A DNA stretch of 64,000 bases from Daphnia pulex (Eukaryota; Arthropoda; Branchiopoda; Diplostraca; Daphniidae): NCBI RefSeq assembly GCF_021134715.1, contig NC_060021.1, positions 7,348,501-7,412,500 on the forward strand, written 5' to 3'. The position numbers were made by a program, and so were the translations under genes. Every line of letters begins with the position of its first letter. Position 1 is the first letter of the stretch. Below, one piece after another: positions 51,847 through 64,000 of this stretch. The notes under the pieces were generated by a model. That model searched no databases and was not told where the DNA came from. It was given only the letters and a program-made list of their open reading frames with translations.

Positions 51847-52108
51847 AAAATTATTAAATTTCTCATATATAAAAAAAACCTTCCGTTTAAATTTTTCCAC
51901 CCGTTAATAATGAAAAAATTATGAATTTTTCCTTATAATTTTCTATTCTATATCCACGTCGTTCATATTCATGCGCTAGATGTCCTTCTCGAGTCTTTAC
52001 AGTGCACGTGGTTTGGCTGGTTACTGTTTAGTCTTTAGTGTTGAATCGTTCCCTGCTCCATTAGTGTGGCTTTTTGGTTTATCCTTGCTACTTCAATCTC
52101 GCAGTAAA

Positions 52109-53913
52109 ATGGTAAATACAAGAAGAAAAAGCCAAGTTTTACCAATTGATCCATTAGCTGCGGAGCAATCTGATTCATCGACGACAAGTGCGACCAGAAG
52201 ATCCACGAGACGTTCAGTCGGAAACGTACTAGCAACCCCCGTGGAAATTCCCACGCCAACTAGAAGATCAAGGCGCCTGTCAAATTCCTCGGTAGAATCA
52301 GCTAATAATGACACACCAAGACCAGGTACACGTCGTTCTTCCAGGATTAACAAAACTGCTGGAAGTGACGCTGAAACAAGTGATGTAGAATTAGTTGTCA
52401 TTAAAAGGCGTAAGTTGGGGGAAGGTGTGGACACATTAATACCAATCAGGGAAGAAAAAAATGAAGATCGTGCCAATCCTTCTGAAGACAAGGAAAAGCA
52501 CATTTTGGTTGAACTCGAAGAAGAGATTGAAGATGAAATAAAGAAAAAGAGCAATGAAGTCGAAGAACTTAACAAAAGCATTCAAGCTGAAGTTGATGAC
52601 AAGATCATTAAAACTGAAGTAGTTTGCAAAACTATTGAAGCTGAAGTTGATAGCAAAACCATCAAAGTTGAAGTTGAAAGCAAGACCAACGAAGCTGAAA
52701 TTGATAGTAAATGTAAAGAATCTGAAATAGAAGTTGTACTTCCGAGTAAAGAAATTGAAGATAAAATCATCAGGCAAGAATCACCTGTAAAAGCAAGTAA
52801 GGCTGAAGAGCTGAAGACTGAAGATACTGATAGTCATGAAGACAAACTGGTAAACATCAAGTTGGATGAAGTTGACAATAGCAGTTTGAAATCTGAAATT
52901 GCCATTGAAATCATTGAAGCTTGTAAGGAAAACTCACATTCCAGTGAGGAAAATCATGAAAAATATTTCACTCCAGTATCCACTCCAACAAACTTGATTG
53001 AAGTTGAAGATGCTACTAAGCAAACTGAGAAGATGGATTGCTCAACAAGTGAAGAGCAGCAACCTTTGACAACAGCTGAGGTTGCATCTCCAAAAAGCCG
53101 TGATGGGGAACAGCAGCAAGAAGAAAATAAATGCCTACAGAGTCCACTTAAAGAAACCAATGTAAAAGCTGATTCACCTGTAAAGTCTGATGTTGAGAAG
53201 CCTCGTATGTTGTTTGGTGTTCCAGTAGAAAAAATCACAATTGGTACAACATTAAATATGAAAAAAATTGGTAAGCATCTTGATTTTTCTATAATGACTT
53301 AATTTTTTAAGTACATACATCATATTTTTACAGGAAAAAAATTGAGGGATGAAAAGAGGAAAATGCGCATAGCACACAAAGTTCGAGTGAAAAAAATCGA
53401 ACCTCCCAAAGAAAGTCTACCGTGTGGTGCTGATGTAATGCGGAATATTCCCAGAGGGAAATCAAAATCTGGACGCGAGTGGAAAGAACCAAAATCCAAG
53501 TATGTTTGTGTCCTTATTTGTAGTTCAAAATGACGGTAAAATAATTCTCTGATTTTGTTTTCCAGTCCTCGATATTTATACCAGGACAAAGGTTTGAAAA
53601 TGCCCTTTGAAAAGATCACACAGTTGAGACAAGAGCGTCAACGAGTTAAAGAGTTGGAAAACCGCATGAAGGAAGAAGAGCGAGCCCGCCGAGCTGAAAT
53701 TACTCGTCGTCGTGAAGTAAATAAGAAACGCGAAGAAGAAAATGCTCGTCGTGGAGAAGTTGTTCAAGTGGTAAGATGTCTTCCATCTAATATAATTAAC
53801 TTTGTATCTAATAATTTATAATCTTTCAGATTCGAAATACCAACAAAATAAAAAGGATGAAGAAAAAGCAGCTGAAGTTGATTCAAAAGCGGGATACAAC
53901 AAAAGTGGTGTAA
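52109..53913 (+). CDS. Ccdc86: CCDC86/Cgr1-domain nucleolar protein
   Basis: Homolog of coiled-coil protein CCDC86 (cyclon), a nuclear protein with the Cgr1 domain of yeast rRNA-processing factor Cgr1. Exons: 52109-53270, 53334-53499, 53566-53770, 53830-53913; 538 aa. The long N-terminal part is low in complexity: arginine/serine-rich (TRRSTRRS) then highly acidic, with degenerate repeats. The conserved part is C-terminal: RGKSKSGREWKEP, a K/E/R-rich coiled coil (KMPFEKITQLRQERQRVKEL) and EVVQVIRNTNKIKRMKKKQL, diagnostic of the family. ATG 52109 (MVNTRRKS) is chosen because it opens basic nuclear-type sequence; an in-frame ATG at 51980 would add a hydrophobic 43 residues unlike the family. 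Confidence 0.85.
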
Positions 53914-54173
53914 ATTTTCTATCGTTGCAACAGTAACAAGTTCTTGACCATGAATAAAAAAATTGAACGATTAATTTGGTTATTTACTTTTAGTAACATG
54001 AACGAAATTTATCTTGTTTGTTGATTCTTTAATTTCCCTATTTCAACACTCCGGCTTAATCAATTAAAAATAAAAACAAGTATATGCTGCAATTATGTAT
54101 TGAAGATCCATATCGGTCAAAGCGAAGTAAATGCTACTGCCAGGAATTCAATTAAAGGAAAGGTAACATTGAA

Positions 54174-55971
<1,798 letters not shown>

Positions 55972-56862
55972 TTTGTTTAATTAGATGAGAATCAACGATA
56001 AATTGCAAATTTAAAAAGTTGGGAGAATTCGGCTTCCACAGAGCGACGTAGTTATGAAGTCCTCTATAGAGTGAACAATGCCGTTCGGTTCGTGTGGGGC
56101 TAGCATTTATACCAACGAAAAGGAGGCTCGCCAACTAGCTATACTGCAGAAACCTTAGTGGAAGCCAAGGGAATTACTAATAAAACAAGTCTACAACAGA
56201 TATTGACCAATCATGAGAGACCTTCTTTCCCCTAACTTCTCCCCCAAAGCGGCTTTTTTCCCGCTGATTTTTTTTTGTCAACGGTTTTATGTATTGATCG
56301 CTCTATTCTTACTGCCAAAATATTGCAAAAGGGCGGCGTAGGCCTTGTGATACTGAAAGATCAAATTTTCATGCATATTTTACTACTAACTTAAGCATTT
56401 CCAATAATGTTATTGATAAGCAAAACCCGATTACTGTTTTGGCGAGTTTCAAAGACATTTAGAAAGTCATCAGCCGGCTTCACAGCGACCTACAAACCTC
56501 ATAATATATTTTTTCTTTGTAGACAGTTCAGGTTAGGAGAGACGGGCGTCAGAATAAGTCCCCCTCCCGTAAAAGGTGAGGTGATGCGTGAATAGCGTGA
56601 TGGTCGAGCTATTTTATGAAGGGGTCGCCCTTACCTTATAAGGCTCGATGTAGCGCACCCCACTCCTGTGTAGTATATAATGCATCCGGAGCTCTCGCTA
56701 GAAATCCGGTAATTTTGGTTGCCATGGGTTACGTTTGACTAGTACAATTGAATGATGAATAACAGTCAATTTAAATATGTCCATCAAGTTGATCACACAA
56801 AAGAGATACAAATGCACGTATAATATATAAATGTTGTTTCAGTTGTATTTATAAGTCAAATT
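55972..56862. other. Alpha-tubulin upstream region and ALKBH4 3' flank
   Basis: The left part is the tubulin leader and promoter. The rest up to 56862 is unique sequence with no recognised gene or RNA. Confidence 0.5.
56104..56111 (-). promoter_or_regulatory. TATA box of alpha-tubulin
   Basis: Read on the minus strand as TATAAATG within GGTATAAATGC, 133 bp before the ATG, leaving room for a leader of roughly 100 nt. Confidence 0.6.
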
Positions 56863-58053
56863 TCAAAAATAGTTCGAGGCTGCTTGCAAAACTATTTGCC
56901 CCATGAGGTGGTTCGGATTCAAAAACTGTTTTGTAAATTCTCTTAAGGCGATACAAACTCGACGTTCTTTAATATCACGGCGCAACACACAATGAAGCCA
57001 CTGGTAACGGGCTGAACCATAAATCATCACTAACGACCTTGCCGGTTGTGGAATTCTAACACAGATGTCAGGAATATCTTCAGTTTTAAGGAGCTCTATA
57101 TCAACATCTTGTAAATTATATTTTTCAACGCCTCCATGGTATTTAGTCATCGTAAGAACGCTGTCGCCAGCTAAATTGAGGGTCACAATACGTTCACCCC
57201 TACAATGAAAAAAAAGTTAGTAATTTATTATCCTTCTAAAAAGTCAAGTAGCGCGGGTATAATCACAGTTTACCATCACCCAATAATGAATTATTTTAGC
57301 TGCTTACCAAACCCAGCAGTCATCTATGTGTGGCTCAATGGAGGCACCTCTTTCTGGATCATATTCTAAACTACATTGTTCAATAGTATGATAATCCTTC
57401 AGAAGAGGAACACTTTCAATCCTGTCATGAAATATTTTAGAAAAGCTGGGGACTCCTTTAAAACTACCAAGTTGTAGTTTTCTCTTCTTAAAATTGGTTT
57501 TTGGTCCAAAGTTCTAAAATAATCATAATTATCATATGCTCAACTATAGCTCATTAAGCAAAGGAAGATAATTTACCTGCTTACGTCTTCCACTAACAGA
57601 ATACTCCCAAGGAATAGAGTCAAATGAACTCATGAGTTTAACCATTTCTTCTTCACTGAAAAAATCTTGCTGTTAATCACAGATTAAATTTAGAAGATTT
57701 GTTGAACAATGTATAGACTAAAAGCTGAATTTTACCTGAATGTAAATCCCAGGAAATTCAATTGGTTCACCACGATGGTTTGGATGATGTGTTGGATCAA
57801 AGTCCCAACCTGGCCAGGCTAAATTACAAGCTGGGCAAAACACATACGATTGAATCCCCTGAAATTATAGAGTTGATTTATCAACATGAAACTTAGAAAG
57901 CAGAAGACACATTTAAAATTTTTAATATACTTTTTCTTCCAGCGACTCTGCTGTAAATGAGTCATCCTTAAAAGGTAATAGATTAAATTCTTTTTCACAT
58001 AGCAAGCAAGAGCGGTACCCTTTGCATCCACAAGGACGTGGTTTACCTGACAT
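56863..58053 (-). CDS. Alkbh4: ALKBH4 Fe(II)/2-oxoglutarate dioxygenase
   Basis: AlkB-family dioxygenase; the vertebrate protein demethylates actin K84me1 and supports actomyosin function. Exons from high to low: 57931-58053, 57736-57858, 57577-57669, 57308-57513, 56863-57199; 293 aa (human 302). The N-terminal cysteine motif CGCKGYRSCLLCE is diagnostic of ALKBH4. The catalytic core has the iron ligands in EPHIDDCWVWGERIVTLNL (HxD) and the distal His in YQWLHCVLRRDI, followed by the 2-oxoglutarate-binding RRVCIALREF. NFGPKTNFKKRKL matches the family substrate-lid region. It is divergently arranged with the septin gene. Confidence 0.92.
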
Positions 58054-58458
58054 CGTTTATAGTTTGTTAACAAAACGTTTACTTCCGAACTTTTTTAACT
58101 GTCAACAAAAGTCAACGCAAACGAAATTAAGGAACACATGACAAAAAAATCGTCTGCTGACTGGTTGAAGTTTCCAGCGTTGAAGTTTTTTGATTTTGTG
58201 TTACATTCTTCTTTTTCTAATAATAAATTGCGATCTAATAAGATGATTCATTACACAAATTTTTTTCCTTTTTTATTTTTTTGTCTTTTTAAATTCAAAA
58301 TTCATGAAATAACAAGAGCGTTTTGGGTCGTACACACCCATAAGATTGCAGCGCCGCCACTACGGTTTTCGGTCGTGGACTTGATATTTGATAACTGTCA
58401 CTCTGTTTTTTGATTATTTTTATCTTCTTCAAACTCTTGTTTATATTATCTTCATATA
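58054..58458. promoter_or_regulatory. Divergent promoter region, ALKBH4 / septin
   Basis: 405 bp between start codons, AT-rich, no TATA box recognised. Bidirectional use is inferred from layout. Confidence 0.4.
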
Positions 58459-60208
58459 ATGTCTGCTGAGTCAATTAAAAATCCTGGCGGGGTAACGGTT
58501 ATTTGTTTTCTTAATTTTTTCGTGCGATTTGTTTACTGTCTAAATGAAACACGAATGATACTTAAACATGTACTCTCTTATTGAAACAGTTTACCAACCC
58601 GGAAATGCCGGGATACGTAGGGTTCGCGAATTTGCCTAACCAAGTTCACAGAAAATCTGTTAAAAAAGGGTTTGAGTTTACTCTGATGGTTGTCGGTAAT
58701 GACAAAGCAATTGTATTTCATGTCATCAACTCTAAAGATTTTTATTTTGAATCCATTAGGAGAAACTGGGCTTGGCAAGTCAACACTAGTCAATAGTTTA
58801 TTCTTGACTGATCTTTATCCTGAACGAAATATTCCATCAGCTGGAGGTTGGTGCTTAGAATTTAGCTAGAAAATGCTTCAACGGTCATAATAGAATAATT
58901 TTTTCACAGAACGCACAAAGCAGACAGTCAAAATTGATGCTTCTACTGTGGAAATTGAAGAAAGGGGAGTCAAGCTCCGCCTTACAGTGGTTGATACACC
59001 TGGATTTGGAGATGCTATTGATAATACAGATTGGTAATGAAAAAAAATCACTTTTTAAGGCCCATTTTTGATTTAATTTTAAATTGTCTTAATTTTGTTT
59101 AGCTTCAGATCAATAATTCAGTATATTGATGACCAATTTGAGCGTTTCCTGCGCGATGAGAGTGGGTTAAACCGCCGTAACATAGTCGATAACCGGGTCC
59201 ATTGCTGTTTCTACTTCATTTCTCCATATGGACATGGGTATGATAGATTCCACTCGTGATTCAACTAGATTTCACAGAATGTATTGGCTAATCTTTTCCT
59301 AAATAGGCTTAAACCCCTTGATACGCAATTTATGAAAATGCTGCATCACAAAGTCAACATCGTGCCTGTAATCGCTAAAGCAGATATGCTAACAAAGAAA
59401 GAAATTGCTCGGTTGAAGAAAAGGGTAAAATTGTGACCAACATTTAGATTTATTATAAACTTGTTTAACTAAAAAATTATTAGGTCATGGAAGAAATTGA
59501 GGCAAACGGAATTCGTATTTACCCACTTCCCGATTGCGATTCGGATGAAGACGAAGACTACAAAGAGCAAGTTCGTCAGCTTAAAGACGCAGTGTATGTA
59601 ATAATTCATTCAGACTAATAACAATTATAATTCATTCATAATAATAATAATAATATAATTCATTTATTCAGACCTTTTGCTGTATGTGGGGCCAATACGT
59701 TGATTGAAGTTAAGGGCCGAAAGGTCCGCGGACGGCAGTATCCATGGGGTGTCGTTGAAGTTGAAAATCCTGAACACTGCGATTTCATTAAACTCCGAAC
59801 GATGCTGATGTAACTTGTTTGACTCGTCAAAGATCGAAAATCTTGCATTGCACTAACGTTTAATTCTTTCATTATTTAGTCAACAGCTACAAGATTTACA
59901 GGAAGTAACACAAGATGTTCACTATGAGAACTACCGATCAGAACGTCTTGCTAAAGGTGTAGCTTCGAATCGAAAAACCGCTGGGCCAACTAATTCCACC
60001 GCGCCATCGGCTGCTCCGGAGCAGATTAGTGAGAAAGAAAAAATACTTCAGGTTAGTAACTATTGTGTTATTAATAGACAATGGAAATAGTGTTTCGACC
60101 GTTTGCATCATTGTTTTGTTCTCACAGGAAAAAGAGGCGGAGCTACGACGTATGCAACAGATGTTGGCTCAAATGCAAGCACAAATGCAACAACAACAAC
60201 CTCAATAG
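58459..60208 (+). CDS. Septin, SEPT2 group
   Basis: Filament-forming GTP-binding protein of the cell cortex and cytokinesis ring. Exons: 58459-58491, 58590-58695, 58760-58846, 58910-59033, 59103-59237, 59307-59424, 59484-59593, 59672-59809, 59880-60051, 60128-60208; 367 aa. N-terminal [20 protein letters not shown] is a SEPT2-group signature. GTPase motifs are GETGLGKST (G1), DTPGFGDA (G3) and AKAD (G4). The septin unique element is present ([20 protein letters not shown]), and a C-terminal coiled coil ends in a Q-rich tail. Closest in type to Drosophila Septin 1 and vertebrate SEPT2/SEPT5. Confidence 0.95.
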
Positions 60209-60825
60209 CACTGTGCGTCGTCTTTAACAGCAATTTTCAGTTGTCACTTAAACCAAAAGGAATTCTTCTCTACTGTTTTGACTGTTTATTCAGCTTTGAT
60301 TGCTGTTTCAACACCCTTGGCACTCTTACCTTCCAATGTGAAGATCTTAGGTTTCCTCGATAAAATCCCATTCAAGTGCCAACATTTAACAAATTCGCTG
60401 TGCTTCATTATTTGGTCACTTCACTAGTAATTTTCCTCATTTGCGTACATTCGAATTTTTCTTCCATGTAGGGCAATTAAAGCCCAGATGCGCCTCGAAT
60501 ATCCTACCCAATCATTTTCTTTTTAGTGTCTCGGACTCTCGGTACTGGTCGCAGTATTTCAATATACAATTTTTTCAGACTCTTGCTTCCTTTTTCCCAT
60601 TAAAAGATTTAATTTTTCTTAGTTTTCTTGAAGTGAAACCAAACCTTTATGAATGGAAGTCTTGTAAATTTTTATATAATGCGCCAACAAACTCCTTTCC
60701 CGCTCAATTTAAGACGCCACCTACCGACGCCAATCAAAAGCTGGAAGTGCTGAAAGAAGATGCCAAAAATCCAAAATGGTGATCAGACGATCAGTTACTT
60801 ACTTACTTTTTACCAATGGGGCAAG
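60209..60825. other. Septin 3' UTR and GTF2H5 upstream region
   Basis: 617 bp on the shared plus strand. It includes a 113-codon open frame (60441-60782) that matches nothing and is probably untranslated sequence. No clear poly(A) signal or TATA box separates the two genes. Confidence 0.45.
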
Positions 60826-61404
60826 ATGGTAAACGTAACTAAAGGAATTCTGGTAATAATTTACGGTAAAACTTATAAATGCCACTTGATTTATTATATC
60901 TTTGTATTTGAAGTATGGTATTTTAACTTACTTCAATCACTAGTGAAATTGACTGTGCTGGTAAAAGTTTCTTGTCAGAAAGAAAGCACAAAATATTCGA
61001 TCGGACTATCCCGTGGAAATAGTCATAGATTTAGAAATTAATAAGTATCTCAGGTGGCAACTTATAATGGTTTACCTTTTCTTTACATGGTGCTTAATTG
61101 TTAAATTTATACTTGAATTTGTATTATTACCCAAAGGTTGAATGTGATGCTGCTATGAAACAATTGCTTCTTCATTTAGACGAGACACATGCTCTAGGCA
61201 ACAAATTCATAGTTCAAGATTTGGATGAAACTCACGTTTTCATTGTAAAATTTAAAAAATACTTCTATTTTCTCATATTTTGTATTTTTATCTTTTTGAC
61301 ATTTTCTCTGTTAGGCACCTGAATATCTGGAAGTTTTGCAGTCTAGAATTGATGATTTGATGGACAGGATCAGTTTTCCTTTGGCAGAAAGAGAAATCGA
61401 GTAA
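60826..61404 (+). CDS. Gtf2h5: TFIIH subunit GTF2H5 (p8/TTDA/Tfb5)
   Basis: Smallest TFIIH core subunit; it stabilises p52 and stimulates XPB in nucleotide excision repair. Exons: 60826-60852, 61137-61244, 61315-61404; 74 aa (human 71). The family pattern is clear: [39 protein letters not shown], then [17 protein letters not shown]. The frame ends at TAA 61402-61404, only 13 bp before the ATG of ZNHIT1 on the same strand. Confidence 0.93.
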
Positions 61405-61417
61405 ATTATCTATCATC

Positions 61418-62015
61418 ATGAATTCATCTCAGAGAGAGTCAGCCCGTCAGAAGGATGCCAATTCCAGAAGGGTTTTGGATGAGGCAGCTCGTAGGAGAAG
61501 AGCAAGGAAAGCATTGGAAGCACTTGAGCAAGATAATTTTCATGATGACCCTCATGCCAATTTAGGTATTTTTGTAAGTTGGCTAGTTTTCAGATCTTTC
61601 ATTAATTCTGGATATTTATGCAGTACTAAGCAAAAAGATCCCCAAGTTTGAAGAGTCTCTTGATGGTAAACAAACAAGAAGAAGGAAATCTAAAAATTTC
61701 GAAATTTTCAAACAACGGTATTTTGTTTAATATTAATTGCTGAAACGAAGTGTAATTCTATTGAAGTAATTTCTCCTCTTTTACAGGTTTCGAAAATCCT
61801 TTGCACAGCTGTTGGAGGAAGAACAGGTTAATCGCCCAGAGCCCCCAAATTATGTTTCAGCTCAAGTTCCACCATCTAAGTTTCCCGAACGTCATTTTTG
61901 TGCTGTTTGTGGATTTACTTGTAGTTACACCTGTTTATCTTGTGGCGCAAGGTACTGTAGCGTCAAATGCTTAGGTACTCATCAAGACACGCGTTGCTTG
62001 AAGTGGACCGCCTAA
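61418..62015 (+). CDS. Znhit1: Zinc finger HIT domain protein 1 (SRCAP/SWR1 subunit)
   Basis: Homolog of p18Hamlet/VPS71, a subunit of the SRCAP chromatin remodeller that loads histone H2A.Z. Exons: 61418-61565, 61624-61717, 61787-62015; 156 aa (human 154). The N-terminal R/K-rich helix (RRVLDEAARRRRARKALEAL) and DNFHDDPHANL are conserved. The C-terminal HIT zinc finger is complete: FCAVCGFTCSYTCLSCGARY, then CSVKCLGTHQDTRCLKW. The start fits the family length and lies just downstream of the GTF2H5 stop, so its promoter must lie inside GTF2H5 or the two share a transcript. An AATAAA about 35 bp after the stop probably ends the mRNA. Confidence 0.95.
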
Positions 62016-62847
62016 TAATATTCCATTGCTTTCTTACTTGTCATCTCATCAATAAACCCTTTTCGATTATACTTTTTCTTATTAAATGAACAAATAAATC
62101 AGCGCTCCTCTAACTATGATTAAAGTGTATTAAAATGCTCATATAAAAATCCTTTTGATTTTGGGCAAATTATAAATATGGAGCAACAGCACAAATTACA
62201 TGAAGCTCGGTAGTCCTAGAAAATTTCATTTGCTGAAGCCTGAAGGCTTGATTATTAAGGAGGTAGGGGGCAATGCACGTGTTGGGGAAGAGGGTTGAAA
62301 AGACAGTCACAACAAATACTTAGAAAATGACACGAGGCGACGAAATACATAAGCCTATAAATGACCTTGATAGTACGTCTGAATAACGCTAAAGAAACTC
62401 GACCCCTTTTTATCAGATCGAATGGTTTCTCCTTTTCTTCCCATCCTTCTTGCACTTGCGTCCCATTTGTCGCATTTCAGGCGCATTTATTTTAGTATAT
62501 ATATTCGTCGAGATCTCGTTTCTTCATTCAGTCATCGTGTTCCGTCGTCTTGAGTGGATCTCTCCAGAGTTCCAGCGTCTACGGTATACAATTAGCGTGA
62601 GTCTGTTTTATTTTAAATACAATAAGGTAATAGAAATTGATTGATGTTTAATTAAGCTGTGTATAAATAAGTTGTATTAGAGTACTTTGTTTTAGTTTCT
62701 GGAGTTGCAATTAGAGTTAAATAACTGAGAATTTATTAAATAAGAAATTGTTTCACTTTGGAGTGTTGATAAGTGAGAAATTAGTCATAAAAGTTAACAG
62801 TATGCTATTTATTCGTATTTATTACGATGTTTATTTTTTAAGTGATC
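62016..62847. other. Intergenic and perilipin leader region
   Basis: ZNHIT1 3' flank followed by the perilipin promoter near 62496-62532. A probable untranslated first exon begins about 62530 and is spliced to the coding exon through an acceptor just before 62848 (TTTTTTAAG). No other gene was seen. Confidence 0.5.
62496..62532 (+). promoter_or_regulatory. TATA box plus initiator of the perilipin gene
   Basis: TATATATAT at 62496-62504 and TCAGT at 62528-62532. The A of the initiator (62530) is 26-34 bp after the TATA element, the normal arthropod TATA-Inr spacing. The coding exon starts 300 bp further on, so a 5' UTR intron is expected. Confidence 0.6.
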
Positions 62848-64000
62848 ATGCATCATAAATATCATCTTAAAGGGAAAAGAAACAAGGGCAAGCAAGCACC
62901 ACAAACACCAGCAGCACCAAACTTCAAGAAGATGGTTCATTCTGACATCCCACAAACCCCAGAGTTCATCTCTCGAGTTGCCAATCTTCCTGTTGTTCAC
63001 TCTGCTATTGACTATGCTTCTGATGCATACATCAAAGCCAAGGTAAAATTTTCAAGTAATCTTGTGTGTCTCTGTGATCGTGATTCTTACATGTATAATA
63101 TAATTGCAGGATTACAGCCCGTCGCTGATCAAAAAGACATGGTCTACCGCCGAAGACACTATAAACTATGCTGCTAGTTGTGTTTTGCCGATCGTTCAAA
63201 CAACGTTTGAAAAACCTATTCACGCTGTGGATACATTGGCCTGCAAAACTCTTAACAAAGTAGAGGAAACATTACCAGTTGTCACAAAGACTCCAGAAGA
63301 GGTATCTTTTTTAGTGCAGTTACACAGTCATTGTAAAGATAATCATGTATTTAATTTAATTTTGTTTAATTATTTACAGATCATGACAAATACTCGTTCA
63401 TATGTCAGCGACAAACTGCAACCGGTACAAACAGGTGTTTCGTCTGCTGTCAACTTGGTTTCCGGGGCAACGGATAAGCTGCTAAACAACCGTCTCGCCC
63501 GTCTCACGCTCCATACCGCGGAATTTACCGTGGCCACTGTTCACGAATGTATCGACTACATCATCCCGCCGATCACTAAAGAAAACATTTCTGATGAATG
63601 TAAGCATTATCTGAAACAATTGTGTTCCCGTTTTAAATTATTTTAATTCCTGCCCCATTGTCTCAGGTCACGTAATTCCTCCCGAACCTTCCGGACAAAT
63701 TATGTGGACCATTCGCAGAAGCTTTGATGCTGCTTTCAAAATTCAGAATCGTCTCTTATCCCGTGCCCAGCGAAGTCTACACGATCAAGCTCGTAACGCA
63801 CTTGTTGCTGTTGGTGGTCTTGTAGATCTTCTTGGATGGGTAATTTTTAAATATTTAACTCAAGTCTTTATAGTTTGATGTTCATATTTTGGTATATTAT
63901 TTAATAACAGGTTCAATTGAATTGGCAAGAGCTGATGCAGAGAAATGTAACTGACAAGTTACATGAACTTGCTAATTATTATCGTGGTTCGGTTGATGGC
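62848..64000 (+). CDS. Perilipin (lipid droplet surface protein), 5' part
   Basis: PAT-family protein coating lipid droplets and controlling access of lipases (Drosophila Lsd-1/Lsd-2, vertebrate PLIN). Coding exons: 62848-63042, 63110-63301, 63380-63599, 63667-63839, 63911 onward; the gene runs past the window end. PAT-domain landmarks are FISRVANLPVVHSAIDYASD, the 11-mer-repeat-like stretch LPIVQTTFEKPIHAVDTLAC and LNKVEETLPVVTKTPEE. ATG 62848 gives MHHKYHLKGKRNKG; the in-frame ATG at 62932 (MVHSDIPQTPEF) is an equally possible start and is closer to the usual family N terminus. Confidence 0.85.

Noticed and set aside
51980-52108. Upstream in-frame ATG of the CCDC86 homolog
   Set aside because: It would add a hydrophobic stretch foreign to a nuclear protein; the next ATG begins basic sequence typical of the family. 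It is not disproved.
52093-52777. Minus-strand open frames over the CCDC86 gene
   Set aside because: Low-complexity antisense shadows of the acidic coding exon, made of S, L and F runs, with no family match.
60441-60782. 113-codon open frame downstream of the septin gene
   Set aside because: No recognisable domain, phenylalanine-rich composition of AT-rich untranslated sequence, and no splice connection to GTF2H5.

Overview
This window is nuclear DNA of an arthropod, most likely a cladoceran crustacean close to Daphnia. The reasons are a compact gene layout, very many short introns (mostly about 60-80 nt), animal orthologs on both strands, and a run of short ionotropic-receptor and digestive-carboxypeptidase paralogs. 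Genes were rebuilt by hand: exons were joined at GT-AG sites (a few GC-AG, two apparently GA-AG) so that the frame stays open and the protein matches known families. Species and orthology statements come from recognising conserved proteins, not from a search.

Layout. 37-2394 (+): 3' part of a peroxisomal ABCD1/2 half-transporter. 3425-8336 (+): Raf kinase. 10793-11113 (+): a small unrecognised membrane protein whose inverted paralog lies at 30664-31002 (-). 11550-13750 and 13990-16039 (-): two tandem ionotropic-receptor genes. 16915-18456 (-): METAP1, head-to-head with prefoldin subunit 1 (18839-19369, +). 19652-25309 (+): phosphorylase kinase beta subunit. 25505-26258 (-) PPIH and 28264-28665 (+) LSM5 are two head-to-head spliceosomal snRNP genes; their roughly 200 bp promoter is split by a 1.8 kb inverted-repeat transposon (26396-28195) with an exact 9 bp target duplication. 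28696-30005 (-): a Mos kinase.

31826-47568 (+) is a tandem array of six M14 zinc carboxypeptidase genes (CP1-CP6), each with signal peptide, activation peptide and catalytic domain. Most have a TATA box about 60-70 bp before the start codon. The paralogs differ at substrate-pocket positions, in intron positions and in splice-site type. Then come VPS35 (48481-51846, +), a CCDC86/Cgr1-type nucleolar protein (52109-53913, +), alpha-tubulin (54174-55971, -), ALKBH4 (56863-58053, -), a SEPT2-group septin (58459-60208, +), the TFIIH subunit GTF2H5 (60826-61404, +), ZNHIT1 only 13 bp downstream (61418-62015, +), and the 5' part of a perilipin (62848 to the window end, +).

Most genes are unrelated housekeeping genes. 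Organised units are the carboxypeptidase array (probably secreted gut proteases), the receptor pair, the PPIH/LSM5 divergent pair (both U4/U6 snRNP factors) and the GTF2H5-ZNHIT1 pair, which may share one transcript. The most interesting signals are the transposon inside the PPIH/LSM5 promoter, the non-canonical introns, the residue changes in CP4 and CP6, an in-frame candidate cassette exon in Raf, and the inverted duplicate orphan gene. No tRNA, rRNA or CRISPR array was seen.
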